DNA of 64,000 nt, from positions 3,965,766 through 4,029,765 of the forward strand of contig NZ_CP109901.1 of NCBI RefSeq assembly GCF_033095805.1, in the 5' to 3' direction. A program made the position numbers and the translations under genes. Origin of the DNA: Serratia sp. UGAL515B_01. Lineage in GTDB: Bacteria > Pseudomonadota > Gammaproteobacteria > Enterobacterales > Enterobacteriaceae. Shown here piece by piece: positions 32,557-41,865 of the stretch (the stretch's first letter is position 1; each line of letters begins with the position of its first letter). The notes beneath the pieces were generated by a model. The model did no database searches. It saw only the letters and a list, made by a program, of their open reading frames with translations, and had not been told where the DNA came from.

Positions 32557-33327
32557 ATGAGTAACCGCAGAAGCCTGTCAGTCGTGATGATTGTTAAAAA
32601 TGAGGCCGATTTGTTGGCAGAGTGTATACAGTCAGTTGCCTGGGCAGATGAGATTATTGTACTCGACTCTGGCAGCACCGACGGTTCCGTTGTCTTGGGA
32701 GAAAGCCTGGGTGCTAAAGTATTTACGCACACTGATTGGCAGGGGTTTGGCAAGCAGCGTCAGAAGGCTCAGAGTTATGCCTCTCAGGATTATATTCTGA
32801 TGATCGATGCAGATGAGCGTGTTACCCCAGAGCTTCGCCAATCCATAGAGCATGTTCTGGCAACGGCAAATGATGACGTTGTCTATAGCCTTGGTCGCCG
32901 TAATCTTTTCCTGGGCCGGTTTATGCGCCACAGTGGCTGGTATCCCGATCGAGTCAATCGGCTGTATGCTAAAGCACGTTATTGCTACAACGATGATCTG
33001 GTGCATGAGTCTCTCAATACCAACGCGGCAAAAATCGTTATGTTGCAAGGCGATCTCTTGCACCTGACCTGTCGTGATTTTTTTACTTTCCAGCGTAAAC
33101 AGCTGCACTATGCAGAACAATGGGCGGCTCAACGCCATCAAGCGGGTAAACGCTGCGGTTATCTGCCTATCTTCACTCACACGTTGGGCGCTTTTTGTAA
33201 AACCTGGTTGCTACGTGCCGGTTTTCTTGACGGTAAACAGGGTTTGTTGTTGGCCATGATCAATGCGCAATATACTTTCAATAAATACGCCGCACTGTGG
33301 GCATTGGGTCGTAATGCGACCCAATAG
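32557..33327 (+). CDS. waaE: LPS core glucosyltransferase WaaE
   Basis: The protein has 256 residues. GT2 fold: LSVVMIVKNEADLLAECIQSV, LDSGSTDGSV, then MIDADERV (DxD). WaaE adds a beta-1,4-glucose to heptose I in Klebsiella, Serratia and Proteus. It follows waaA without a gap. A short remnant-like stretch of 123 bp separates it from coaD. Confidence 0.9.
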   Translation: MSNRRSLSVVMIVKNEADLLAECIQSVAWADEIIVLDSGSTDGSVVLGESLGAKVFTHTDWQGFGKQRQKAQSYASQDYILMIDADERVTPELRQSIEHVLATANDDVVYSLGRRNLFLGRFMRHSGWYPDRVNRLYAKARYCYNDDLVHESLNTNAAKIVMLQGDLLHLTCRDFFTFQRKQLHYAEQWAAQRHQAGKRCGYLPIFTHTLGAFCKTWLLRAGFLDGKQGLLLAMINAQYTFNKYAALWALGRNATQ

Positions 33328-33450
33328 GCCTTCGAGATGCGGGTCTACGGCAATCCACTCGATCCTAAAGAACTTGGTGACTTTGTGTGAAAGAAGGAAG
33401 CCAACATCACCGTACTTGAAGGATTATGGGTATATTCAGAGATGTGAACC

Positions 33451-33936
33451 ATGAGTAGCAAAGCCATTTACCCAGGTACGTTCGATCCGATGACTAACGG
33501 CCATCTAGATTTAGTCACCCGTGCGTCAAAGATGTTTGATCACGTCATTCTGGCTATTGCTGCCAGTTCAAGTAAAAAACCGTTGTTTACTCTGGAAGAA
33601 CGTGTTGCTTTGGCTAAGCAGGTGACTACTCATCTGGATAACGTTGAGGTACACGGTTTCAGCGAACTGATGGCGCACTTTGCCGCCCACCAGAATGCCA
33701 ATATTCTGGTGAGGGGCCTGCGTGCCGTGTCGGATTTCGAATATGAATTGCAGCTGGCGAACATGAACCGCCATCTGATGCCAACGCTTGAAAGCGTATT
33801 TCTGATGCCTTCGGAAGAGTGGTCGTTTATCTCCTCTTCCTTGGTAAAAGAAGTGGCACGCCATGACGGTGATATCGCACCGTTCCTGCCAGATGTCGTC
33901 ACTAAAGCATTGCTGAAAAAACTGGCCGAGCAATAA
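33451..33936 (+). CDS. coaD: Phosphopantetheine adenylyltransferase
   Basis: CoaD transfers AMP from ATP to 4'-phosphopantetheine, the penultimate CoA step. The product is 161 residues. Nucleotidyltransferase motifs are seen: YPGTFDPMTNGHLDLV (the H-x-G-H type loop), RGLRAVSDFEYELQLANMNRHL and the late ISSSLVKEVARH motif. It is convergent with mutM 15 bp away. Confidence 0.96.
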   Translation: MSSKAIYPGTFDPMTNGHLDLVTRASKMFDHVILAIAASSSKKPLFTLEERVALAKQVTTHLDNVEVHGFSELMAHFAAHQNANILVRGLRAVSDFEYELQLANMNRHLMPTLESVFLMPSEEWSFISSSLVKEVARHDGDIAPFLPDVVTKALLKKLAEQ

Positions 33937-33951
33937 TTAGGGGGAACAGCC

Positions 33952-34761
33952 TTAGCCTTGGCAGCGGCGACAAAAGAACGTGCTGCGCTGCCCATGCTTT
34001 GTGCTCTCAATTGGCGTGCCGCACATGCGGCAGGGTTCCCCAGCGCGGCCATAGACCTGTAGTTCTTGCGCAAAATACCCCGGTTTACCGTCTGACTGCA
34101 GAAAATCCCGTAATGTTGTGCCCCCTTGTTCGATTGAACGTTGCAGAACTGCCTTGATCGTTTCTACCAGCAGTTCCGCCTGCATTTTATTCAATGAGCC
34201 AGCCTGACGATCCGGCATGATCCCTGCGGTAAATAGTGATTCGCTGGCATAGATATTTCCTACCCCAACGACCAGTTTGTTATCCATCAGCCAGGGCTTA
34301 ATTAATGTGCGTTTGTTGCGGGATTTCTCGTACAGGTAGCTGCCATTAAAGGCTTCACTCAACGGTTCTGGGCCAAGATGGGCCAATACAGGACTGGTCG
34401 CAGGGTCTTCGCACCACAACCAAGCACCAAAGCGCCGTGGGTCGGTATAACGCAGGGTCATGCCATTACTCATGACGAGATCAACATGGTCGTGTTTACC
34501 CGCAGGTGTTTCCTCTGCCAGCATACGCAAGCTGCCAGACATCCCTAAGTGCACGATAATCCAACCTTGGTCCAGTTCGATCAGCAGATATTTTGCACGA
34601 CGCTGTACGCTGCGTACCGGGCGATCGCTTAGCGATAAGATTTGTTCCGAGACCGGCCAACGCAGACGCGCATTACGTACAAGCGCGTGCTGAATGTTGT
34701 GGCCGACAAGATAAGGCTCAATGCCGCGCCGGCTGGTTTCGACTTCAGGTAATTCAGGCAT
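33952..34761 (-). CDS. mutM: Formamidopyrimidine-DNA glycosylase
   Basis: MutM excises 8-oxoguanine and Fapy lesions and nicks the DNA. The product is 269 residues, as in E. coli. The N-terminal PELPEVETSRRGIEPYL has the catalytic proline and glutamate. Helix-two-turn-helix residues are in VGVGNIYASESLFTAGI. A C-terminal zinc finger of four cysteines (CRMCG ... CRRC) is complete. It is transcribed toward coaD, and the upstream genes are rpmB-rpmG. Confidence 0.96.
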   Translation of the reverse strand: MPELPEVETSRRGIEPYLVGHNIQHALVRNARLRWPVSEQILSLSDRPVRSVQRRAKYLLIELDQGWIIVHLGMSGSLRMLAEETPAGKHDHVDLVMSNGMTLRYTDPRRFGAWLWCEDPATSPVLAHLGPEPLSEAFNGSYLYEKSRNKRTLIKPWLMDNKLVVGVGNIYASESLFTAGIMPDRQAGSLNKMQAELLVETIKAVLQRSIEQGGTTLRDFLQSDGKPGYFAQELQVYGRAGEPCRMCGTPIESTKHGQRSTFFCRRCQG

Positions 34762-34913
34762 GTCACATTCCCTTTTAGCTATCTATACCCGCTGCCCTTC
34801 AGAATGCAGGGGTATTGCTGCGTTACGGCATTTAAATCGCTTCCCGACAGATTTGTTGCTCAATTGCAGCTTATTTGAAACTTGAATGAATTTGGGATAG
34901 ACCCGTTATAACG

Positions 34914-34940
34914 AAAAAACCCGGCCGAAGCCGGGTTTTC
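34914..34940 (-). terminator. Intrinsic terminator downstream of rpmG
   Basis: AACCCGGC CGAA GCCGGGTT is a GC-rich hairpin flanked by A's on one side and T's on the other, 16 nt past the rpmG stop. It can end the rpmBG transcript on the minus strand. Confidence 0.75.
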
Positions 34941-34955
34941 ATTAATCCACTAAAA

Positions 34956-35123
34956 TTATTTAATCTTAGCTTCTTTATAGATCACGTGTTGACGGACAAC
35001 TGGATCGAATTTCTTCAGCTCCAATTTTTCCGGCTTAGTACGCTTGTTCTTCGTAGTGGTATAGAAGTGACCAGTACCAGCAGAAGAAACCAGCTTGATC
35101 TTCTCGCGAACACCTTTAGCCAT
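34956..35123 (-). CDS. rpmG: 50S ribosomal protein L33
   Basis: The product is 55 residues, too short for most gene listings. The translation has the conserved AKGVREKIKLVSSAGTG start and ends with a KFDPVVRQHVIYKEAKIK tail. It lies 11 bp downstream of rpmB, as in E. coli, so rpmB-rpmG is an operon. A terminator follows. Confidence 0.95.
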   Translation of the reverse strand: MAKGVREKIKLVSSAGTGHFYTTTKNKRTKPEKLELKKFDPVVRQHVIYKEAKIK

Positions 35124-35134
35124 GATTCAGTTCC

Positions 35135-35371
35135 TTAATACTTCTCACCACGGGCACGGAGATCGGCCAAAACCGTCTCAATACCCTTCTTATCGATAAC
35201 ACGCATACCTTTAGCAGATACACGCAGAGTTACAAAGCGCTTCTCAGCCTCAACCCAAAAACGGTGTGAATGCAGGTTAGGCAGAAAACGGCGTTTGGTC
35301 GCGTTCATTGCGTGGGAGCGGTTGTTACCACTCACCGGGCGCTTGCCAGTAACTTGGCAGACTCGGGACAT
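35135..35371 (-). CDS. rpmB: 50S ribosomal protein L28
   Basis: The product is 78 residues with the L28 signature MSRVCQVTGKRPVSGNNRSHA, then RRFLPNLHSHRFWVE and VLADLRARGEKY at the C-terminus. It is the first gene of rpmB-rpmG. radC lies upstream on the same strand. Confidence 0.97.
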   Translation of the reverse strand: MSRVCQVTGKRPVSGNNRSHAMNATKRRFLPNLHSHRFWVEAEKRFVTLRVSAKGMRVIDKKGIETVLADLRARGEKY

Positions 35372-35633
35372 GTCTATTCTCCAAAAATCAAATCAGCTCG
35401 AGCTCAAGGGGGTATGGCCGCCTCGTCAGGCTTTTAGAGCCCATCTCAGCAAACTTCATACTGAGGAGACTCCCGTCATCAGGTCAGAAACTATACACCA
35501 GGCTAGAAACCTGCTGAGATAGGCTCTTAACGCCAAACCCAAGATTCTCAAAGGTGGCGTAGTATACGCTCTGAAGCGTAAGTGCTCAAGTCCCGAACAG
35601 CTAAAGATCCCGTAAGGATCGCGAAAAAATCAC

Positions 35634-36317
35634 TTAAAGCCACCCGCGCTCAGCAAAAGAGACACATTCACCCCGGCCTATAACCAAATGGTCGAGCACT
35701 CGGATCTCTAATAACCGGCATGCATTGACTACTTGCTCGGTTATCATTCGGTCGGCGTGGCTGGGCTCAGCCTTACCCGAAGGATGATTATGCGCCAAAA
35801 TGAGGGCCGCTGCATTAGCCTTCAACGCTTCACGCACAATTTCTCTCGGATGCACAACGACGCTGCTGATAGTGCCAGCAAACATTTCCTGGTGATGAAT
35901 AACCCGGTGTTGATTATCCAAAAACAGCACTAAAAACACTTCCCGCTCATGATGAGCCAGCAGGTTGTGAATATAATGCTGGGTCACTCTAGGATTCAGA
36001 AGTGCATTTTCCAGTAAGTGTGGACCAGAAAACAGTCGGAAAGCCATCTCAGAAATTGCCTGTAACTGGGCATAAATGGCAATCCCCAAGCCTTTTTGGC
36101 TACAAAATTGTGAGTAATCGGCCGAAACCAGATGGTACAGCGAACCAAAATGTGTCAACAATTGTTCAGCACGTTGCGAAACGTGGACTCCCGGTAAGCC
36201 GGTTCGCAAAAAAATTGCCAGAAGTTCCATATCTGATAGCGATGCAGCCCCATCGCGCATTAATTTCTCTCGTGGGGCCAAGGCCCCAGGCCATAGCGAC
36301 ATATCCTGAATACTCAT
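35634..36317 (-). CDS. radC: RadC-family JAB-domain protein
   Basis: The product is 227 residues from the ATG at 36315-36317, which follows AAGGAGG at a spacing of 5. The open frame continues to 36350, but the strong ribosome site decides. An N-terminal helix-hairpin-helix region leads to a C-terminal JAMM-like metal site: HPREIVREALKANAAALILAHNHPSGKAEPSHAD. It was long linked to DNA repair, but its biochemical role remains unclear. It has the usual place between rpmB and coaBC, divergent from coaBC. Confidence 0.93.
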   Translation of the reverse strand: MSIQDMSLWPGALAPREKLMRDGAASLSDMELLAIFLRTGLPGVHVSQRAEQLLTHFGSLYHLVSADYSQFCSQKGLGIAIYAQLQAISEMAFRLFSGPHLLENALLNPRVTQHYIHNLLAHHEREVFLVLFLDNQHRVIHHQEMFAGTISSVVVHPREIVREALKANAAALILAHNHPSGKAEPSHADRMITEQVVNACRLLEIRVLDHLVIGRGECVSFAERGWL

Positions 36318-36497
36318 TGATACCTCCTTGCGAGCATCAGAGTATGCCAATCGGTACTGAGTACCTCTACAGGTGATTGATAACGTTGTGAAGTGTTACG
36401 AAAAATGTAATGTAACTGGCTGCATACACAGTATAATCACTCCCACGTTAGCGATTATGCTAAAATACTCCCTATTTCGGTTTTCAATCGGACAATC

Positions 36498-37715
36498 ATG
36501 ATGACTGGACTTTCCGGCAAACATATTGTGCTTGGCATCAGTGGTGGCATTGCTGCTTACAAATGTCCAGAGCTGGTTCGCCGCTTGCGCGACAGGGGGG
36601 CAGAGGTCAGAGTGGTCATGACCAACGCCGCTAAAGCATTCATTACCCCACTGACGTTGCAGGCCGTTTCCGGCCATCCGGTTTCAGACGATCTGCTGGA
36701 TCCTGCAGCTGAAGCGGCTATGGGGCATATTGAGTTGGGCAAATGGGCGGATCTGGTTATCCTGGCACCGGCAACGGCCGATCTGCTGGCCCGTGTTGCC
36801 GCAGGCATGGCTAATGACCTGCTGTCCACCGTCTGCCTGGCCACAGATGCCCCTATCGCTGCAGCACCCGCAATGAACCAACAGATGTACCGTGCTGCCG
36901 CCACTCAAACCAATTTGCAAACCCTACAGGAACGCGGCTTATTGTTATGGGGGCCAGACAGCGGTAGCCAGGCTTGCGGTGACGTTGGACCAGGACGGAT
37001 GTTAGACCCACTGGACATTGTTGAATTAGCCAACAGCTATTTTTTAGTTCCACAGAACCTTAAGCATTTAAAGATCATGATTACTGCCGGGCCTACGTGT
37101 GAAGCATTGGACCCGGTGCGCTTCATCAGTAATCACAGTTCCGGTAAAATGGGCTTTGCCATCGCGCGTGCAGCCGCCGCACGCGGTGCACAGGTGATAC
37201 TTGTTGCTGGGCCGGTCACCCAAGACACTCCGCCTTGGGTGACCAGAATAGACGTTGTCAGCGCATTGGAAATGGAGAAGGTGGTACAGCAACATGCGGG
37301 GCAGCAGAATATTTTCATTTCCTGTGCTGCCGTAGCTGACTATCGGCCAGAGCAGATCGCAGATGAAAAAATCAAAAAGCAGGGTGATGAAATCATCCTC
37401 AAGATGGTAAAAAACCCTGATATTGTCGCTAGTGTTGCAGCGATGAACAAAAATCGCCCTTTTGTCGTCGGGTTTGCTGCCGAAACCCAGAATGTGGAAG
37501 AATACGCGCGACAAAAACTGGCGCGCAAGAAACTGGATTTAATCTGCGCTAACGATGTATCGCTTGCAGAGCACGGTTTTAATAGTGATACCAATGCCCT
37601 GCATCTTTTTTGGCAGGATGGAGAAAAACGCCTTCCGCATAGCGATAAGGCACTCCTTGGCCAACGTTTAATTGACGAGATAGTCAGCCGTTATGATGAA
37701 AAAAATCGACGTTAA
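36498..37715 (+). CDS. coaBC: Bifunctional phosphopantothenoylcysteine decarboxylase/phosphopantothenate-cysteine ligase
   Basis: The N-terminal flavin decarboxylase half (SGGIAAYKCPELVRRLRDRG, APAMNQQMY) and the C-terminal ligase half (ITAGPTCEALDPVRFISNHSSGKMGFAIARAA) make 4'-phosphopantetheine from phosphopantothenate and cysteine. The product is 405 residues. The start could be either of two adjacent ATG codons, and neither has a strong ribosome site. The 3' end overlaps dut by 20 bp, so the two are coupled. Confidence 0.96.
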   Translation: MMTGLSGKHIVLGISGGIAAYKCPELVRRLRDRGAEVRVVMTNAAKAFITPLTLQAVSGHPVSDDLLDPAAEAAMGHIELGKWADLVILAPATADLLARVAAGMANDLLSTVCLATDAPIAAAPAMNQQMYRAAATQTNLQTLQERGLLLWGPDSGSQACGDVGPGRMLDPLDIVELANSYFLVPQNLKHLKIMITAGPTCEALDPVRFISNHSSGKMGFAIARAAAARGAQVILVAGPVTQDTPPWVTRIDVVSALEMEKVVQQHAGQQNIFISCAAVADYRPEQIADEKIKKQGDEIILKMVKNPDIVASVAAMNKNRPFVVGFAAETQNVEEYARQKLARKKLDLICANDVSLAEHGFNSDTNALHLFWQDGEKRLPHSDKALLGQRLIDEIVSRYDEKNRR

Positions 37716-38151
37716 GATCCTTGACCCGCGTATCGGTCAGGATTTCCCATTACCCACCTATGCTACTCCAGGTTCTGCCGGTCTTGATCTGCGGGCCTGT
37801 TTGGATAGTGCAATTGAACTTGCAGCGGGTGAAACTACATTGCTGCCTACTGGCTTAGCAATTCATATTGCCGATACGGGTTTAGCGGCTGTGATCTTGC
37901 CGCGCTCGGGTTTAGGCCATAAGCATGGTGTTGTGTTGGGTAATCTGGTTGGCCTGATCGACTCCGACTACCAAGGTCAATTAATGGTTTCTGTGTGGAA
38001 CCGTGGACAGAAATCTTTCACTATTGAACCTGGCGAGCGCATTGCACAGATGGTATTTGTGCCGGTGGTACAGGCGGAATTTAATCTGGTGACTGAATTT
38101 GACAGCAGCGAACGCGGTGCTGGTGGTTTCGGTCACTCTGGTCGCCACTAG
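37696..38151 (+). CDS. dut: dUTP pyrophosphatase
   Basis: The trimeric enzyme hydrolyses dUTP to dUMP, protecting DNA from uracil and supplying dTMP synthesis. The product is 151 residues. The motifs are in order: YATPGSAGLDLRAC, LPRSGLGHKHG, GNLVGLIDSDYQGQL, NRGQKSFTIEPGERIAQM and the C-terminal RGAGGFGHSGRH arm. The ATG at 37696 matches the E. coli start; one Met upstream is possible. It overlaps the coaBC end. Confidence 0.96.
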   Translation: MKKIDVKILDPRIGQDFPLPTYATPGSAGLDLRACLDSAIELAAGETTLLPTGLAIHIADTGLAAVILPRSGLGHKHGVVLGNLVGLIDSDYQGQLMVSVWNRGQKSFTIEPGERIAQMVFVPVVQAEFNLVTEFDSSERGAGGFGHSGRH

Positions 38152-38708
38152 TTTTTACCCCGTTTTAGGGTAGCCAACAGGGTATGCTGTCCAAAGCTTT
38201 GCCACTCCTAATCGGAGGTACACTACCTTATGGATTTCACGTTACAGCTTGCAGAAAACCTTATCACCCTTCGATCTTTACCCAGGTAAATCATTGGTGT
38301 GAATTAACAATCTGTCGGACAGTTTTTGCATTGGGAAAATAAAGGGTATATGGCAAGGCTTACTCGGCAACGACACCAGGTAGCGCGGAGAATAATGGTC
38401 TGAGAAACCATCGGCTCAAACACCGTACAAGATTGATCATGTAAGCCGTACAGAATCAGTTCTACAACGGGCGCGGGCGGTGCATGGGTTTTCGAAAATC
38501 TACACCTGGGTTATTTCAAGTTGTAGGTAGGCGGCAACAGGGTGACAAATCGATTAGAGCCGATTTGAACGCTGCTGGCAGCGGCTTTGAAAGGGCGAGG
38601 CCAAGGACTGAAACACCACGGCAACTTGAATGAATACCTGAGCGTCTCAAAGCAATTATTGCTTAGAAAACGAAGGTATAAGCTGTATTAGCAAGGGTCT
38701 AATCAAAC
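38152..38708. repeat. dut-slmA gap with intergenic inverted repeat copy 1
   Basis: These 557 bp are longer than the usual dut-slmA spacing. A TTTCAAGTTG arm near 38514 and a CAACTTGAA arm at 38622-38630 flank a GC-rich core with TTTGAACGCTG and GGGCGAGGCC. A related unit lies after slmA (39338-39507). A 19-codon frame with an upstream GGAGG lies at 38230-38289, but I cannot assign it. Confidence 0.45.
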
Positions 38709-39305
38709 ATGGCAGAGAAAGAAAATACGAAAAGGAACCGGCGCGAGGAGATTTTGCAGGCGTTAGCCCAGATGCTGGAATCCAGCGATGGTAGTCAACG
38801 TATTACCACAGCAAAGCTTGCCGCTAACGTTGGTGTCTCCGAGGCTGCCCTGTACCGGCACTTTCCCAGCAAGACACGGATGTTTGACAGCCTGATCGAG
38901 TTTATTGAAGATAGTTTGATCACGCGTATCAACCTGATCCTCCAGGATGAAAAAGACACATTGAATCGTCTGCGTCTGATTATGTTGCTGGTGCTTGGAT
39001 TTGCAGAGCGCAATCCAGGGTTGACGCGTATCATGACTGGGCATGCACTGATGTTTGAACAAGACCGTCTTCAGGGCAGAATCAACCAGCTTTTCGAGCG
39101 TATCGAAGCGCAATTACGTCAGGTGCTTAAGGAGCGTAAATTGCGCGAAGGCAGAGGCTTTACCACAGATGAAACACTACTGGCCAGCCAGCTTTTGGCC
39201 TTCTGTGAGGGAATGCTTTCACGTTATATTCGTTCTGAATTCCGCTACCGTCCAACGCAGGATTTTGATGCACGTTGGCCGTTGCTGGCCGTTCAGCTGC
39301 AATAA
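38709..39305 (+). CDS. slmA: Nucleoid occlusion factor SlmA
   Basis: This TetR-family DNA-binding protein blocks FtsZ ring assembly over the nucleoid. The product is 198 residues, as in E. coli. The helix-turn-helix TTAKLAANVGVSEAALYRHFPSKTRMFDSLIEFIED is complete, and the C-terminal dimer region follows (RIMTGHALMFEQDRLQGRINQLFERIE). It lies between dut and pyrE, the usual place. Confidence 0.95.
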   Translation: MAEKENTKRNRREEILQALAQMLESSDGSQRITTAKLAANVGVSEAALYRHFPSKTRMFDSLIEFIEDSLITRINLILQDEKDTLNRLRLIMLLVLGFAERNPGLTRIMTGHALMFEQDRLQGRINQLFERIEAQLRQVLKERKLREGRGFTTDETLLASQLLAFCEGMLSRYIRSEFRYRPTQDFDARWPLLAVQLQ

Positions 39306-39337
39306 AGAGCGATGATGAGAGGTAAATGCGCTAAATA

Positions 39338-39507
39338 CTTCGAGTTGCACGATAAAACGCAATGCGCTTTTGAACAGCTCTTGTGCTGGCCCCGCAGCGG
39401 CGAGGCCCAGATTTGGGCCGGCAGACGCGGCAACACGGTGAATGTCCAAGAGCTCAGGTAGTTGACTGGGGCGCGTGAGTCAGCAAACGCGCCTGTAACT
39501 TGAAGTG
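39338..39507. repeat. Intergenic inverted repeat copy 2
   Basis: ACTTCGAGTTGCA at the left and TAACTTGAAGT at the right bracket a GC-rich core with TTTTGAACAGCT, GCTGGCCCCGCAGCGGCGAGGCC and a GGCCGGCAG segment. The core shares several blocks with the unit at 38514-38630, so the two are copies of one repeat family on either side of slmA. Confidence 0.45.
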
Positions 39508-39539
39508 TGGCGAGCATATCTGCGCCCGGCGAACCGATT

Positions 39540-40181
39540 TTAAACGCCGTACTGCTCGCGATACGTCCTTACTGCAACCAGGTGGTTTGCCATTTCAGGT
39601 TTCTCTTCCAGATACGCAATTAAATCTTCGAGGGTAATAATGGCGATCACTTTGCAATGATAATCCCGCTCCACTTCCTGAATTGCAGAGATATCCTTAC
39701 TGCCACGCTCCTGCCGATCAAGAGAAATCAGCACGCCAGCCAGGTTTGCACTGTTAGCACTGATGATTTCCATTGATTCACGAATTGCCGTACCAGCGGT
39801 AATCACATCATCTACCAGCATTACGCGGCCCTGAAGTGGACTACCGACCAATGTCCCACCCTCGCCATGATCTTTGGCTTCTTTGCGATTAAAGCAATAA
39901 GGAACGTCACGTTCATGATGCTCGGCCAGTGCAACTGCTGTAGTCGTGGCGATCGGGATACCCTTGTAAGCTGGGCCGAACAACAGGTCAAAATCAATAC
40001 CTGAATCCACCAATGCCTCAGCATAGAAACGGCCTAACAACGCAAGGTCGCGCCCGGTATTAAACAGGCCAGCATTGAAGAAATAGGGGCTGATTCGGCC
40101 TGATTTCAGCGTAAACTTGCCGAATTTCAATACCTGTTTGTTTAGCGCGAACTCAATAAACTGGCGCTGATAGGCTTTCAT
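39540..40181 (-). CDS. pyrE: Orotate phosphoribosyltransferase
   Basis: PyrE makes OMP from orotate and PRPP in pyrimidine synthesis. The product is 213 residues. FTLKSGRISPYFFNAGLFNTG, AYKGIPIATTTAVALAEHH and the PRPP loop RVMLVDDVITAGTAIRESM are all present. Normally it is transcribed with rph through an attenuator. Here a 4.6-kb element separates them, leaving a near-complete attenuator hairpin at the pyrE side. Confidence 0.96.
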   Translation of the reverse strand: MKAYQRQFIEFALNKQVLKFGKFTLKSGRISPYFFNAGLFNTGRDLALLGRFYAEALVDSGIDFDLLFGPAYKGIPIATTTAVALAEHHERDVPYCFNRKEAKDHGEGGTLVGSPLQGRVMLVDDVITAGTAIRESMEIISANSANLAGVLISLDRQERGSKDISAIQEVERDYHCKVIAIITLEDLIAYLEEKPEMANHLVAVRTYREQYGV

Positions 40182-40230
40182 TAACTGTATCTCCTCATCT
40201 GCTCTAAAACTAGCGCTCGATCACCGAGCG

Positions 40231-40251
40231 TAAAAAAGGCGACTTCTCAGT
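40231..40251. other. attL of the P2-like element
   Basis: A 21-bp sequence, AAAAAAGGCGACTTCTCAGT plus one T before it, is identical here and at 44848-44868. It is part of the rph-pyrE attenuator hairpin, whose U-run and one arm form the core. It lies about 94 bp from the integrase 3' end. Confidence 0.75.
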
Positions 40252-40344
40252 GGCCTGATGGCCCCCGACACAACGGGGGAACTTCATTTAAAACAATATC
40301 TTAATTAATTTGCATGGTCTCATTTAGTGCCAAGTAGTGCTAGT

Positions 40345-41339
40345 TTATGGGCACTTTATGGACATTCCTTTTAGCGGATTAAGTGCTATAGCATCCTGTA
40401 AAAAATCTGGCGCAAAATGCGCATACGTCATAGTTTGCTGTAGTGTGGAGTGGCCTAGGATACGCTGCAAGGTAATAATGTTCCCGCCATTCATCATAAA
40501 ATGAGTGGCGAAAGTATGCCGGAATACATGGACAGCTTGTCCATCGGGTAAATCTGGCTTCATTTCCTTCAAGATAGATCGCACCGTCGCGTAGTTCGGC
40601 TGGTGCAGTGGGCCGCTAGGTTTCTGTTTAACCATACTTACGAGTTCTGGCGAAATGGGAACGGTGCGCCGCTTCCCGTTCTTGGTTTTCATGAAAGTTA
40701 CCATGTTGTTGATTATGTGCTCACCTTTCAGCGTTGACACTTCACCCCATCGCCCCCCGTTGCCAGGCAAACCAGTACCGCCTTGCGATCATCACCGGTC
40801 AACAATTCAAGCAGAGTAGCGATCTCATCCTTTGACAGAAAGGCCATATCAGATTGAGCCTCTTTAAATTGCTTTATATCTTTGAATGGGTGCGGGGAGT
40901 GGTATTCATCGGCATTAATGAGCTTTGTAAACATGCCGCTTAAAATCGCATGGAGGCGATTGATACTAGACGGCTTCAAACCCTCGTTTAACATGACAAC
41001 ACGATAATCCATGATAGCCTTCTTCGTTAGCTGGTCAGCCCTGCTTACCCCCATTTCGGCAAGCTTGGCGATTATGGTTGTTAATCTACTTCGTTCCTTA
41101 ACCCCACGGTTATGACTCTTACCATGATAAACCCACCACAATTCCAGAAGGTCGGTTAGTTTTCGTCTATCTGCGGGTTTTGCAAGCCATTCCTTGTTGT
41201 GATAATTCACAATAATATGGCGTTCGTAAATTTGGGCTTCGCCCTTACTATCAAACTTGCGCCGAATTCGTTTTCCCTCTGAACCCAGCGGCCTAATGTC
41301 CACTTCATAACGACCATCATCGAGCTTCTTAATTGACAT
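40345..41339 (-). pseudogene. int: P2-type integrase, frameshifted
   Basis: The upstream part (41339 down to about 40755) begins MSIKKLDDGRYEVDIRPLG and stops after VLVCLATGGDG. The downstream part continues with GGRWGEVSTLKGEHI and has the catalytic HVFRHTFATH, LQRILGHS and TYAHF motifs, ending LNPLKG. One extra G in the G6 tract (complement of 40753-40758) would restore the P2 sequence pattern ATGGRWGE, which holds the first catalytic arginine. The gene is therefore probably inactive, unless the tract slips or the read is in error. Confidence 0.8.
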
Positions 41340-41405
41340 AAGACAGCCCTCTGATAAAAATCTCATCTTGGCAACAAATGGATAATGCGTATATAAAATA
41401 AATAG

Positions 41406-41705
41406 TTAGCCATTCTTTAGGTCGAATTGGGTAGACGTTGTGCCGTCTAGCTCACTAAGAGAGAGAGCCGGCGCTATCTGGCCGGTGGCTGGGTTAGTTT
41501 CATCAAACATAAACCAGTCCCGGTATTTCCTGAATCGAGGGTGTTTAAAGAACAACATCCCTGCCTCCATTGACATTTTAGCCTTTCCAACCTCATAGCC
41601 ATGATAAGTTGAATAATTTAGTCCTATTAAATCAGCAACTTCCTTTGATTTTAAACGTTCTGAATCTCTAATTAGCTTTAACTTTTCAGATTGGCTTATT
41701 GACAT
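41406..41705 (-). CDS. P2 C-like lysogeny repressor
   Basis: The protein has 99 residues, exactly the length of phage P2 repressor C. The N-terminal helix-turn-helix (LKSKEVADLIGLNYSTYHGYEVGKAKMS) and the tail (RKYRDWFMFDETNPATGQIAPALS) match the P2 C pattern. It represses early lytic genes as a dimer and faces the plus-strand gene at 41866 across a 160-bp divergent region that should hold its operators. It is upstream of the integrase gene on the same strand, as in P2. Confidence 0.85.
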   Translation of the reverse strand: MSISQSEKLKLIRDSERLKSKEVADLIGLNYSTYHGYEVGKAKMSMEAGMLFFKHPRFRKYRDWFMFDETNPATGQIAPALSLSELDGTTSTQFDLKNG

Positions 41706-41865
41706 GATATCGCAGATCGCCTATTTCATCGTTAAATAGAACCTCGCAATCGCCGCTATCTAGCGCTAAGTGGTGCTAGTTGGTGATACGAGAAGCGCAG
41801 GCACAAAATACAGATGTGAGTGTCTGTGTCAGCTGGGATTTTGAGCGCATGCTCTCTCGAAATCC

